Below are positions 1 to 9,139 of a stretch of 64,000 bases of DNA, one piece after another. This DNA is from Parietichytrium sp. I65-24A (lineage: Eukaryota; Sar; Bigyra; Thraustochytrida; Thraustochytriidae). A program made the translations under genes and the position numbers. The notes under the pieces are model-generated. The model made no database searches. It was not told where the DNA came from and saw nothing but the letters and a program-made list of their open reading frames with translations. Where the stretch lies: contig BLSF01000007.1 in NCBI GenBank assembly GCA_012862575.1, positions 310,001 through 374,000 on the forward strand, read 5' to 3'. Numbering within the stretch: the first letter of the stretch is position 1; the number at the start of each line of letters is the position of its first letter.

Positions 1-2163
1 ATCAAGTTCGAATTGGGTTGGGTTGTGATGAGTTGCTTGTGAGAGGTTTCTGAATTCACAACATTCTGAATTCTGCATTCTCTGGAGGAATCTTGACAGG
101 GAATTGAAATTTGATTCTGAACTGGAAGTCGGAAGGTATTCTGAAAAGCAGGTGAAAGATTTGCTGCCGTTCGATCACAAGCTCGTTTCGGAGACAGCGT
201 ATAGAGAGAGCGACTCTTCCAAGCAATGCATGCGTCACACATCTCACACTCTATCACCACTTCGCTACGCTTGCTGGTAGATACAGGCCTACTCGTCGGG
301 ACGCGTCGTCATGCCACCTCTCATTGCTCGGACAGACAAACACTCTCATAGGTACTTGAGTACTAGTACAACAAAACAGAGAAGACAGAAAGAAAGAAAG
401 AAAGACAGAAAGAAAGAAGACACACGCACGATGAAAAGATGAAAGGGAGAGATTCGATCGACCACACACACAGTCTACAGCACAGAGGAAGAAACTTCTT
501 CTAAGACAGGCAGCGATCGGGGAAACTCGAAGGTTTTCGGATAAGAGAGGTCCGTAGTTTACATGGCAAACTAACAACTATAACCGTGATGAGGTGAGGA
601 GGTGAGGAGGTGGGAGGTGAGGATTGGTTGGATTGGTTGGATCCACGACGCGCAAGTCCCAAACTCGAAGAGCTTCCTCACAGTCAGTACTTGTTCTTGT
701 TCTTGTGCATGTTCTTGTGCGAGTGCAGCGTTTCGGACTTGCAAAGACCTTGTGGGCAAAACGAACGGGTCGAGCCAGCTGTGACAGTCTCCTAACTTCA
801 ATCGACGCCAAGCAAATTGCGGAATCAGAAGAAAACTGCGGACGACTCAAGTCATTCGAGTTGCATTCGAGTTGCATTCGAGTCATCCGACCAACCACAG
901 ACGAAATAGACGGAACAAACGAAACAGACTCCGACCTGTGAGACCGGAGTGGGCTATCGACGACCAGCCAGTGCCGCAATCGACAGCCAACACACGTGCC
1001 TGCCTGCCATCCATCTTTTCAATTCAGAAAGAAGCTCGGGCCGCGCGTTGTTGATGCTCAGTCGGCAAATCCTCCTTCGCAAGTTCTACGATTCCGTCTG
1101 TCTGTGCAATCTTCCATCGCATAAGCCACATCTTCATTGAACAAGAGCTGAGCAAACGCACATCGTTGCAGAGCGTCCGAGAGCTTTCCTGTGCACAGAG
1201 ACCAGCTTGGCGGTGTTTTTGAGCTTTATCAAGCACAGCACCTCCAGTCAACAAGCAAGACGAGCGATAGATTGATTAGTTGATTGTGAAAGAGCCTCTT
1301 CGCCGCCCGCAATCAGAGCAGTTTTGCAGAGTGCGATCGCGCAGATTTGGCAATCGAGCGCCTCTCTCTCAGCGCTCACGGCTCTCTGGAACAGAAGCGA
1401 ACAAGACCGAACGAGGTGTGCACCCCTTGGATCCTTCCTTGCAATCCCTTGGATCGTCGATTGCTGGGGCCAAGACTGCTCTGTCTGCAGTGTGCTCCTC
1501 CAGCGAATTCGACTAGACTCCAGATTCTGTCCGTCTGTCTCTCTCTCTCTCTTTCTTTCTCTCACTCTCCACTTGCCAAGGCCTGCGTGCGAGTGGATCG
1601 TGTGTTTGGATCATTTGGATCCTCCTTCCGCTGCAGTAGGGTCGTCAGTTCTAGGCTTGTGCCTCGCCGTCGGCTCGCACACCACATCTATATACATTCG
1701 CCAGCGTCATCCGGGACGGCATCGAGACTTTTTCTCAGGATTCAGATCAACGTGAGGAAAAGAGCCTCTCGGAGCTGCGTCTGGTTGTGACTCTGAGCTC
1801 GCAGAGCTGGCGTTTTTCTTTGCAAACTGCTCGGAGAGGATACGATCGCACAAGATCGGCGCTCCGACTGTGAGGACTGGTACTCCGTACTCAGTTCAGG
1901 TACCCAAGTGTCAAGTTGGATCTGTGGCTGTGTGCAGAAAGCCAGGATTGACAGAGCGCATTTGTTGGTGAAGCCGAGCAAACGGTCACGTTGAGCAACC
2001 GGATTGTCATATCCTCTGGAGTCCACAAGGGCTCTGAGTAGCAGCGTTCAGAGTGAGCCACGAGGAGCCGCGCAGTTGTGGCGTAGCCTAGCACTCTCTG
2101 GCTGGCTTGATCCGCGAGCAGACGACGCAGACCCGCAGACCCACATCGAGTCTGCGGACGAAA
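1..2163. other. Gene-poor stretch with simple repeats
   Basis: No reading frame here looks like a protein. The open frames are short, overlap on both strands and are biased by simple repeats. The stretch holds an A/G-rich GAAA-type run near 381-420, GAGGT and GATTG repeats near 595-640, a TTCTTG run near 678-720, three copies of an 11-base unit (CATTCGAGTTG, the last one partial) at 853-883, and a CT-rich run near 1530-1565. The last few hundred bases are probably the promoter and 5' leader of the gene starting at 2164. I see no tRNA or rRNA. Confidence 0.5.
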
Positions 2164-2625
2164 ATGGGAATGATGGACATCAGCCGAGCAATTATCACCT
2201 TTCCTGCGGAAAACGAGCCCGAGTCCAAACTCCCTCTCTACGCGCAGATCCTCCAACGCGAAATTCTCAAGAGGTCCGGAGTGATGTGGCACATGTTTGC
2301 AAGCGACGGAAGTCCCAACACCGCTAGCTGTCACCTTGTATGCCTCCGCGTGGACGAGACGCTGTCAGATGATGGTTACGTGATCGAATTTTCAAGATGG
2401 GGAAAGTACATGCACATTCAAGTTGTCGCCTCGGACGAGTCTTCCATGCTCTCCGCTCTTCATCGGCTGCTACGCGAAGTTCGGGTGTACCGCGAAATGG
2501 GCGGAGGCGCGAGCATTCGCGTGTACGGCCAGTCCCAGAAAATTGTGTCCTCGCAACCTTCTGTTGGCTTGAGTCACCGCTCGTTCTCCCCAAAATACGA
2601 GAAGCGCGCGCTTCTCATGCTGTAA
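2164..2625 (+). CDS. Small hypothetical protein, 153 aa
   Basis: I do not recognise this protein. The frame is open further upstream, but the first in-frame ATG is at 2164. Another ATG follows two codons later (it begins MGMMDISRAI). The protein looks soluble: it has mixed charged and hydrophobic segments, no signal peptide and no membrane helix. The middle (about residues 45-115) alternates strand-like and helix-like stretches, for example CHLVCLRVDE followed by MLSALHRLLREVRVYREMG, so a small alpha/beta fold is possible. It ends 371 bases before the end of the convergent HRD1-like gene. The evidence for coding is composition and the ATG only; no family assignment is made. Confidence 0.55.
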   Translation: MGMMDISRAIITFPAENEPESKLPLYAQILQREILKRSGVMWHMFASDGSPNTASCHLVCLRVDETLSDDGYVIEFSRWGKYMHIQVVASDESSMLSALHRLLREVRVYREMGGGASIRVYGQSQKIVSSQPSVGLSHRSFSPKYEKRALLML

Positions 2626-2996
2626 CGCCCTTCTCTGCTGACTACGCATACCCTTGTAGCAGCACCAGACGCCTCTAGCTGAGTTCCATGTCACTCGCTT
2701 ATTCTCCTTTTTCGTGGCAGAACTCGCTTCGACTTGACTGAACATTATGTAGCCCATTTTTGATTTTGTTTGTTTTCATAGACGAGTAACTTATTATACA
2801 ACATGTAAAAAATATTTCTTCCTCGCGCTTGCTCCTGTTCTCGTAGAGCTAGTGAATCACGACATGTGAGCCAATTTCTTCCGGGAAATCGAACAGCCGT
2901 GAAAATAGCACCAACAACGATGAGCGCAGTGAATATAATCGTTCTCGTCTTATATAAACAGTTGAACTCCTTATCGTCGATCTATCTGATCTCGCT
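2626..2996. other. Convergent intergenic region
   Basis: This is the 3' space between the small plus-strand gene and the minus-strand HRD1-like gene. It is AT-rich in its middle and probably holds both 3' untranslated regions and polyadenylation sites. No additional gene is visible. Confidence 0.5.
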
Positions 2997-5217
2997 CTAT
3001 TCGTCTGCATCATCTTTTCTAGCCCTGTCTGCAGCATTCATCATCATTCGTCTTTCAGCAGCCTCTGCAGCGGCGCTGCGCCTGCGCAACACATTGCTTT
3101 CGCGCTGAGATTCAAGCGCTCCCTCCCCCATTTCCGAGCCAACTACGCTAGCAGGAGAAGCAGGTGCTGGTACTGGCATCCGAGGCACATCTGCTTCATT
3201 TTCAGCCCCCTGTGATTTTGGCTCGTCGCGCGCATAACCATCTTCTTCTGCACCCGACTGCGAAGGATCCTTATCTTCGCCATCGGAAGGTCGAGACCCT
3301 TGCCTCTGCCGAGGCTGCTTCTCGTGAAACTCACGAACCTGCATAGCAGCTGCAGCGGCCAAACGTGTAGCCTTGGCAGCTTCAACCTGAGCTTGATATA
3401 CTTGAAGCTGAAGCTGAAGAATTTCGATCTGGCTCTGAATATATTGAGCCACAGATGGCATCTCTTGCTCTGCGCCTGACATTCCCGCGCCAGTTGCTGA
3501 TACGGTCGGCGGGAATCCGAGAGGGAATCCAAAAGGAGGCGGTAAGCCCAGACCATTGAAAGGTCCAACCGGCGACGGCGAGAAAGGCATTTGAGGGGTC
3601 TGGGCGGCCCCTATACCCTGTGAAGGGGACCACATTGGCGAGAGAGGAGGCACAAACCCACCTTGATTTGGGTTGTTTGCGCCTCGGGCTCCTCTTCCCT
3701 CTGCGTCGTCCACTTCTTCACGGCCACCTGCTTGTCCTCCAAAGTGGGGTGGCCAGTGCGGAGGCTGATAGGCTTGCTCAAATGGATTTCTTCCTTGTGC
3801 GTCACCATTTCTCCTTTCAGCTTGATGATCTGGCTCGGCTCCTGCACGAGGCGCTTGCTGTTGCTGCAGTGGAGCTCGATACGGTGCTTGCGCTTGGGGA
3901 AACGCCCCCCCGCGAGCGCCCTCTACGCCACCCTCTTGCCTCACTCCTTGCTGTTGGTCCTGCTGTTGTTCTTGCTGCTGTTGTCGGGCCTGAAACTCCA
4001 TCTGTCGCGGAGGAACAGGCGGAGGTGGCCTAGCTGTACTTGCAATATCGCTTCTGCAAGTCGGGCATTTGAGCTGGCGCTCCAACCAATTCCGTAAGCA
4101 ATAAAAGTGAAAGATGTGTCCGCATGGATTCAACTTCTTCGGTGCGCCGATACCCTGTTTCGTGTGATGCGTACGGCTCGTTAGATTTTCAGAAAAGTAC
4201 CACTACTATATTGCGAACTACAAAAATATTACTCACGGTGCCAGCCACCATCTCCTCGCGGCAAATAATACAGACGCGGTCTGTTGCATCCAGGTCCTCC
4301 TCTGTGGCGTTCGGAAACCGCTCATGCAAGTTGGCTAACGTAATAATGGAGAAGTCCTGTTAGACAACCAAATTCGAGACAAGACTTGCGCTGGCCGGAC
4401 TCAACTTACCTGTAATACGCCTAAAGCGCCAAAAGTGGCTCAATCGCTCGTGGACGTTCTTGACCGCAATGTAGAGCTGGCGCATGAGATGCAGAGGCAC
4501 TCCATAATAAGTAAAGATGATGGCAAAGAAGATGACGTTGACACAGAGCTGCGCAACATCAATAACAAGCTTCAGGTACAATTCGTACAAGCTCTTGTTG
4601 TACCACTGCCCCTGAATGAAGTGCGTGTCAACGGCAGCCAGGCAATATTTCACAAACACCTCAAAAACTTTAATTCCTAGCAAAGTGTACTCGAAACCGA
4701 AAAACACATGCACGGATGGCCCATACTTTTGTACAAGAAACAGCGAAGCCCACGCACAGCAAATGTCCACGATAAACAGCACTGCCATCAGGCTCACTGT
4801 GCGAGAATGGGCCAACCGCGACATGTCCTGTGCCTGCTCCAGGTGCTCCACTCGCGCTTCGCAAAGCCAGTGGAATACCTTACTGAAGAGCAGCACCGTA
4901 AACATTGTCACAATGTTGAGCGACATCTCGTCCCGAAAAGTCGACAGAGCGAGGCACATCTCCGTAAACGTATATCTCAGATTCTCGTAGCAAATCTCGC
5001 GTTCTGCCTCCCGGAGTTGCCCCAAGAAGATCTTGTTCGTCAGCTTGCCGAGCAAGATCGTCAGCACAAACGCCTGGTTGAACAGCACCATGATCGCAGG
5101 TTTCGACGTCACCAGAAAGATCACCGCCGGGTAGAACTGCAGCCGCGTCACGTACGAGTGCGCAACCACCGCCGCCGTCACTGCCGTCGACAGCGCCGCG
5201 TATTGCGAGAACCTCAT
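2997..5217 (-). CDS. SYVN1: HRD1/synoviolin-like ER membrane RING-H2 ubiquitin ligase, three exons, 687 aa
   Basis: HRD1 is the multispanning ER ubiquitin ligase of ER-associated degradation. Exons on the minus strand are 5217-4410, 4334-4237 and 4154-2997, with GT-AG introns of 75 and 82 nt. The joined frame is 2064 nt, exactly 688 codons. Exon 1 encodes several hydrophobic spans and the family's ending with RRIT; exon 2 continues ANLHERFPNATEEDL, which mirrors the linker before the RING in animal HRD1. The RING-H2 ligands are visible: Cys291 and Cys294 (CIIC), Cys313, His315, His318, Cys321, Cys332 and Cys335. The tail is rich in Pro and Gln with a Leu/Gln coiled-coil-like stretch (VAQYIQSQIEILQLQLQ), possibly where cofactors bind. 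The first intron's acceptor was chosen at 4335 because the nearer CAG site puts the RING out of frame. A TATA-like AT run lies at 5276-5285, about 60 bases upstream. Confidence 0.92.
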
Positions 5218-5284
5218 TCTCCTCCCTTTCCTTTCTCTCCTAACCGACGACGACGAGAGACCACGAGACAGATAGATATATTTA

Positions 5285-5329
<45 letters not shown>

Positions 5330-6547
5330 TCGGAAAAAAAGCTTTCTCTCTCTCTGTTTGGCTACAGCAAGCCACGCACAGCTAGCTACTTTGAGTACGG
5401 CGCTGCGCCGCTAAAGTCGTCCCAGCCGACAGTTTCGCGGGACGATTCTGTTCCCGTATGTTATTTGCCGATGCGGGGTCCGCGGACTGGCAGGATTGAC
5501 AGGACTAACAGAGAGCGGGGAGTACTACGAATACCGGTACGCGCCAGAGTGGCTAAATTGGATGACGCAAGATGACGTTATCATTCGAGTTTGTTGTTCC
5601 TTTAGTTCCTTTGCTCCTCTACTACTACTACTGCCAGAACTCGAGATCCACATATTAGTATAAATTATAGTTATTCCCTACTTGGAAAATCCAAGAACCA
5701 AGAAACGTGAGAATGAGGCTCCTTCCGGGTTCTTCATTATCTTCGTTTCTTCTATCAAGGTATTACCACTTCGTTGAGAGCAGCCGTTCCCTAGGCTCCT
5801 GCCGGGTTCTGTGATACTACTGTTTCCTAACCAAACATTTAGTGGCACAGATAGTAACCGCTCCTTATATGATAGATAGGCTTCTTTTGACAATATCTGT
5901 AGGCAAAGATAGGCGAAGATCGAAAAAAAGAAAAATTGAAAATCCTAGTAAAATTTTGAAGGGGAGTGTTCTGCAGAATTCAGAAAAACGAAAGAAAAAA
6001 CACAAGAATTGAGAAAAACAAACAAAACCTTTTGCATCTTTTGCATTGCACAAAATCCAAAATTCAAAATTCGCCTCTCTCTTTCTGAGTTACTCAATTC
6101 TCAATTCTATCTCTCTTTCGCGGAGAGAAGAGAGTCCCACCCATTCTCCACCCTCCTCCTCCTTCTCCTCCTTCTCCTCCTCACAGCCACTGTGATTGCA
6201 TTAACGTCGCCAAAAAAAAAAGAACCGAAACGTACTCGCGCACCCCAGGGCGTCCTCTCCGCGCACTCCTCACACTCAGATCAAGTGGCTAACTGGTGCG
6301 GTCACTCCCGAACTGACTGTGTAGTGCTCGCCCGACGTAGAGGGAGGGATCCATCATCATCGCAAATCATAGAGGCAGCCAAGTGTGGTGTCCCCGCGCA
6401 CCGCAGCTTCCTCCCACACTAGGCACTAGGTAGCTGCACTTGGTGAGAGAGAGAAAGTGTTAGAGTGAGAGAGAGAGTGAGGCGTGAGGGGAAAAAAAAG
6501 TTAGCGTGGCCTTGGTTTGAAACAAAAACCAAAGAAGAGCGAGAGAT
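5218..6547. other. Divergent promoter region with GA-rich and CTCCTT repeats
   Basis: This lies between the HRD1-like gene (minus) and the SH2-TPR gene (plus), so it should carry both promoters. It contains a long GA dinucleotide run at about 5286-5329, a CTC/CTT-rich run at about 6144-6180, another AGAG-rich leader at 6443-6480, and an exact TACCGGTA palindrome at 5532-5539. An ATG-started frame at 6009-6422 reads through the pyrimidine repeat and does not look like protein. Confidence 0.5.
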
Positions 6548-8887
6548 ATGGCCGATGCGCTGCTAAGCGAAGATACTTCGGAGACAAAAGCGTCCTCGCT
6601 CCTCCCTCGCGACGCCAGGTCCACCACCGGAGGCACCGAGGATGAGGAGGAAGACGAGGATGAGGAGGAGGAGGATGACGAGGATGCAAGCGACAATAAC
6701 AGCGTAGAAGCGGAAGATGGGGATTGCAACTTGATGTCAGCAGCCGCGATGGAGGTGGTGAAGGCACAGAATGAGAGGGACGCACAGGAGGTCCTCGCGG
6801 AACTGACGGAACATTCCGGAGAAAAGGTCCACGTGGGCGATGCTGCCGCCGCAGTACAGAGAGCAATGGCAAAGAGCAAGTTGCCGGTGCCTGATTTGTG
6901 GACGCTGCGAAAAGTTCTCGCCGCTTGCTGCTCGGTACCAAAATCACCGATCAACTTTACGTCTTCAGCCCATGCCGATCACAATTCCGCTTACGAGAAA
7001 GATGCAGGGAAAGGGGAAAGAAGTCCGCGGGGAGCGGACCGAGCGTTTGATAATCGGGACGGTACTGGTGACGAGATTGACGATGATGGCGAGGATAAGC
7101 TGACAACAAAGGCCATAAGAGACTTTTTCGCGCGCTTTGGCCCGCTGGAATCGGCGGTGAGTAAGGCGCAAAGCAGTCTCCTGGATAAAACTGGAAGACC
7201 GATTGCGGCTTTCTGGGGACCGTTGCGACAGGCGCGGGCCACCAAACTGCTTGCTTCACAACCCCCTGGCACCTACTTGCTGCGTTACCCTCCGTCCAAA
7301 TGCGATCGAATCGCTCTATCGTATCGCGCGAGATCGGGAGAAAGCAGTGGCGTTAAGCATTGTCTGATTTGGAACGGAGGAAAACTAGGCTTTTTAGTAA
7401 AGAAGAAGGCGTACACTCTCGACAATTCTCTGGGAAACCCGAGTGCGAATTCTTCCGAGCCTAACAAAATTCGCCCTTCAGGATCAGGGCGCCAAGTCGC
7501 GCGATACCGTGACATAGGCCATTTTCTGGCCGATGCTTTTGCAGAAGGACATTGGACTCCGCTTCCTTCGCCTCAAACAATGCATCTCAGGACTCAAATA
7601 GCTCGGGCGCAGGCTCGCATAGATCGCAAATTCCTCCTCGAACAGGATATTCTTCCTTTCGAGATGGAGCACTTGCCCAGCACGATTTGCGAATTTGAGT
7701 GCGCTCAGTCCTCTCAATCGGCGAATGTGTCCGTACAGTGTAAAACCTGCAAAGTTCTTCGCAAAGAGCATCTCCCTGTTGCCGTAGTTACAAAAGACAC
7801 ATGCGCTCTCACCGAGCCTGATCAACTTGATTTCCTTCTTCGCAAAGGAGCGGAATTATTTCGTGTGGGGAATTGTTCGGATGCCACTGTACTTTTTGAA
7901 AAGGTGCTCTCATGCGCCCAGGATAACATTTTACTTCACCGCGTTTTCTCTGGTGAAGGACCCCAGAGTGGCGCAATGAATAGCGTACTCACGGAGGCAG
8001 CATCTCAGGGCAGACGAAGTACAGGGAGTATACCCTCTTATGCGTTTTCTGCAGAATACGTCGGCACCGCAGCCGCTATAGCAAACAGCCCTATTTTCAA
8101 CTCTGCGAGTAATGGCCAGGACGGCGGGAAAAGAAGGAAGACCTTGAACCCCAATCTCTCTTCCTCGGTGCCACTTCATATCGACACACCAAAACACAAT
8201 TGCCGTTCCCCGTGGTGTAAGTGTATTTCCTGTGTAAGCTATCGCGCGATGGCTCGGGCTCTTGGGAACCTGGGCCACGTCTACTCGAACAAGAAACAGG
8301 TGAGAGAAGCCATCACCATTTATAAGTCTTCGCTTCCTCTCCTTCGAGAGCTAGGAATGTGGAAGCAAGAACCTATTGTATTGCAGAGCCTGACGTCGTG
8401 TGCACAAGTAAGTCAAGATTCTGCTCTTGGGACAGAGTATGGCCTGGAGTACTACGGAACTTTAACGCAGGAAACGGAGCGGCAAAATCTAATTCAGCGC
8501 CTTAAAACTCTTGGTTCGATAAGCACTGGCGAAGCGGTGTCGTTCGCAGCTATTGCTGGTCTGCTTTTGAAAGGCGATCAGCTGTATGCAAACGCCGCGC
8601 CTCTCTTTTCTCTCGGCCAATATGGCCAAGCGCTCCGAGCTGCGCGCTGCATTTGCGACGATGTTCTAGAAGTCAGCGCCCTTATTCGCATTGGATGCGC
8701 CTTGTACGCCATGCATCGTCTGCGAGACGCGATTGTACATTTTGAACGCGCCGTCTTGTTGCTACGGAATAACAATTTGTCTGTGCAAAATCGCGAAGCA
8801 GGGAAAGCAAGGGTTGAGCTTCACAACCTCGCTCTCTCCTTTGCCAAACAGGCCACCCAGCAAGCTGGATGGAATGTCGTCAAGTAA
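6548..8887 (+). CDS. SH2 domain plus TPR-repeat protein, 779 aa
   Basis: This is a single-exon protein that appears to join a phosphotyrosine-binding module to helical repeats. After an acidic N-terminus (Glu/Asp run near residues 33-53), residues about 222-330 resemble an SH2 domain. It opens with FWGPL around Trp223, then GTYLLRYPP, where Arg246 sits in the place of the phosphotyrosine-binding Arg of the FLVR motif. It continues with IALSYR and VKHCLIWNGGKLGFLV and closes with YRDIGHFL. The C-terminal half has TPR-like helical pairs: FLLRKGAELFRVGNCSDATV, ARALGNLGHVYSNKKQVREA, and two more in the last 130 residues, for example IGCALYAMHRLRDAIVHFE. A Cys-rich insert (CRSPWCKCISCVSY) precedes the second TPR. 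Pairing SH2 with TPR suggests an adaptor, but the partner is unknown. The ATG at 6548 follows an AG-rich leader. Confidence 0.82.
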   Translation: MADALLSEDTSETKASSLLPRDARSTTGGTEDEEEDEDEEEEDDEDASDNNSVEAEDGDCNLMSAAAMEVVKAQNERDAQEVLAELTEHSGEKVHVGDAAAAVQRAMAKSKLPVPDLWTLRKVLAACCSVPKSPINFTSSAHADHNSAYEKDAGKGERSPRGADRAFDNRDGTGDEIDDDGEDKLTTKAIRDFFARFGPLESAVSKAQSSLLDKTGRPIAAFWGPLRQARATKLLASQPPGTYLLRYPPSKCDRIALSYRARSGESSGVKHCLIWNGGKLGFLVKKKAYTLDNSLGNPSANSSEPNKIRPSGSGRQVARYRDIGHFLADAFAEGHWTPLPSPQTMHLRTQIARAQARIDRKFLLEQDILPFEMEHLPSTICEFECAQSSQSANVSVQCKTCKVLRKEHLPVAVVTKDTCALTEPDQLDFLLRKGAELFRVGNCSDATVLFEKVLSCAQDNILLHRVFSGEGPQSGAMNSVLTEAASQGRRSTGSIPSYAFSAEYVGTAAAIANSPIFNSASNGQDGGKRRKTLNPNLSSSVPLHIDTPKHNCRSPWCKCISCVSYRAMARALGNLGHVYSNKKQVREAITIYKSSLPLLRELGMWKQEPIVLQSLTSCAQVSQDSALGTEYGLEYYGTLTQETERQNLIQRLKTLGSISTGEAVSFAAIAGLLLKGDQLYANAAPLFSLGQYGQALRAARCICDDVLEVSALIRIGCALYAMHRLRDAIVHFERAVLLLRNNNLSVQNREAGKARVELHNLALSFAKQATQQAGWNVVK

Positions 8888-9139
8888 AACCTACATCTTC
8901 ATCATTATTCTGTAGCATTGGGGTCCAGCGCTTTGTAGAGATAGAGGAAAAATTGCAACGGAACGCACTCTCGTGCAAGTCCCATGTACATGTTACGAAA
9001 AATAATGCGAATCTGATCAAACCCCCGTTAAATTTCTTCAGTGCTGACAGTTTGGCACTCAACACAAATAAAAATCTCAAAGAGAATCTCTCTATTTTTC
9101 TTTTTTCAATTCAAGCTAGCTCTAAAGAAGCTAGGCCAA

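Noticed and set aside
578-979. Minus-strand frame of 133 codons
   Set aside because: Driven by simple repeats (GAGGT, TTCTTG), overlapped by plus-strand frames, and no protein-like pattern.
1324-1790. Two overlapping plus-strand frames of about 145 codons
   Set aside because: They run through a CT-rich microsatellite and have Ser/Leu/Arg-biased composition in both frames; no conserved motif.
4346-4354. Nearer CAG acceptor for the first HRD1 intron
   Set aside because: Using it shifts the frame and loses the RING; the TTAG acceptor at 4335 restores a family-like linker and an exact 688-codon total.
6460-6954. Minus-strand serine-rich frames
   Set aside because: They are the reverse of the acidic GAG/GAT codons at the start of the SH2-TPR gene.
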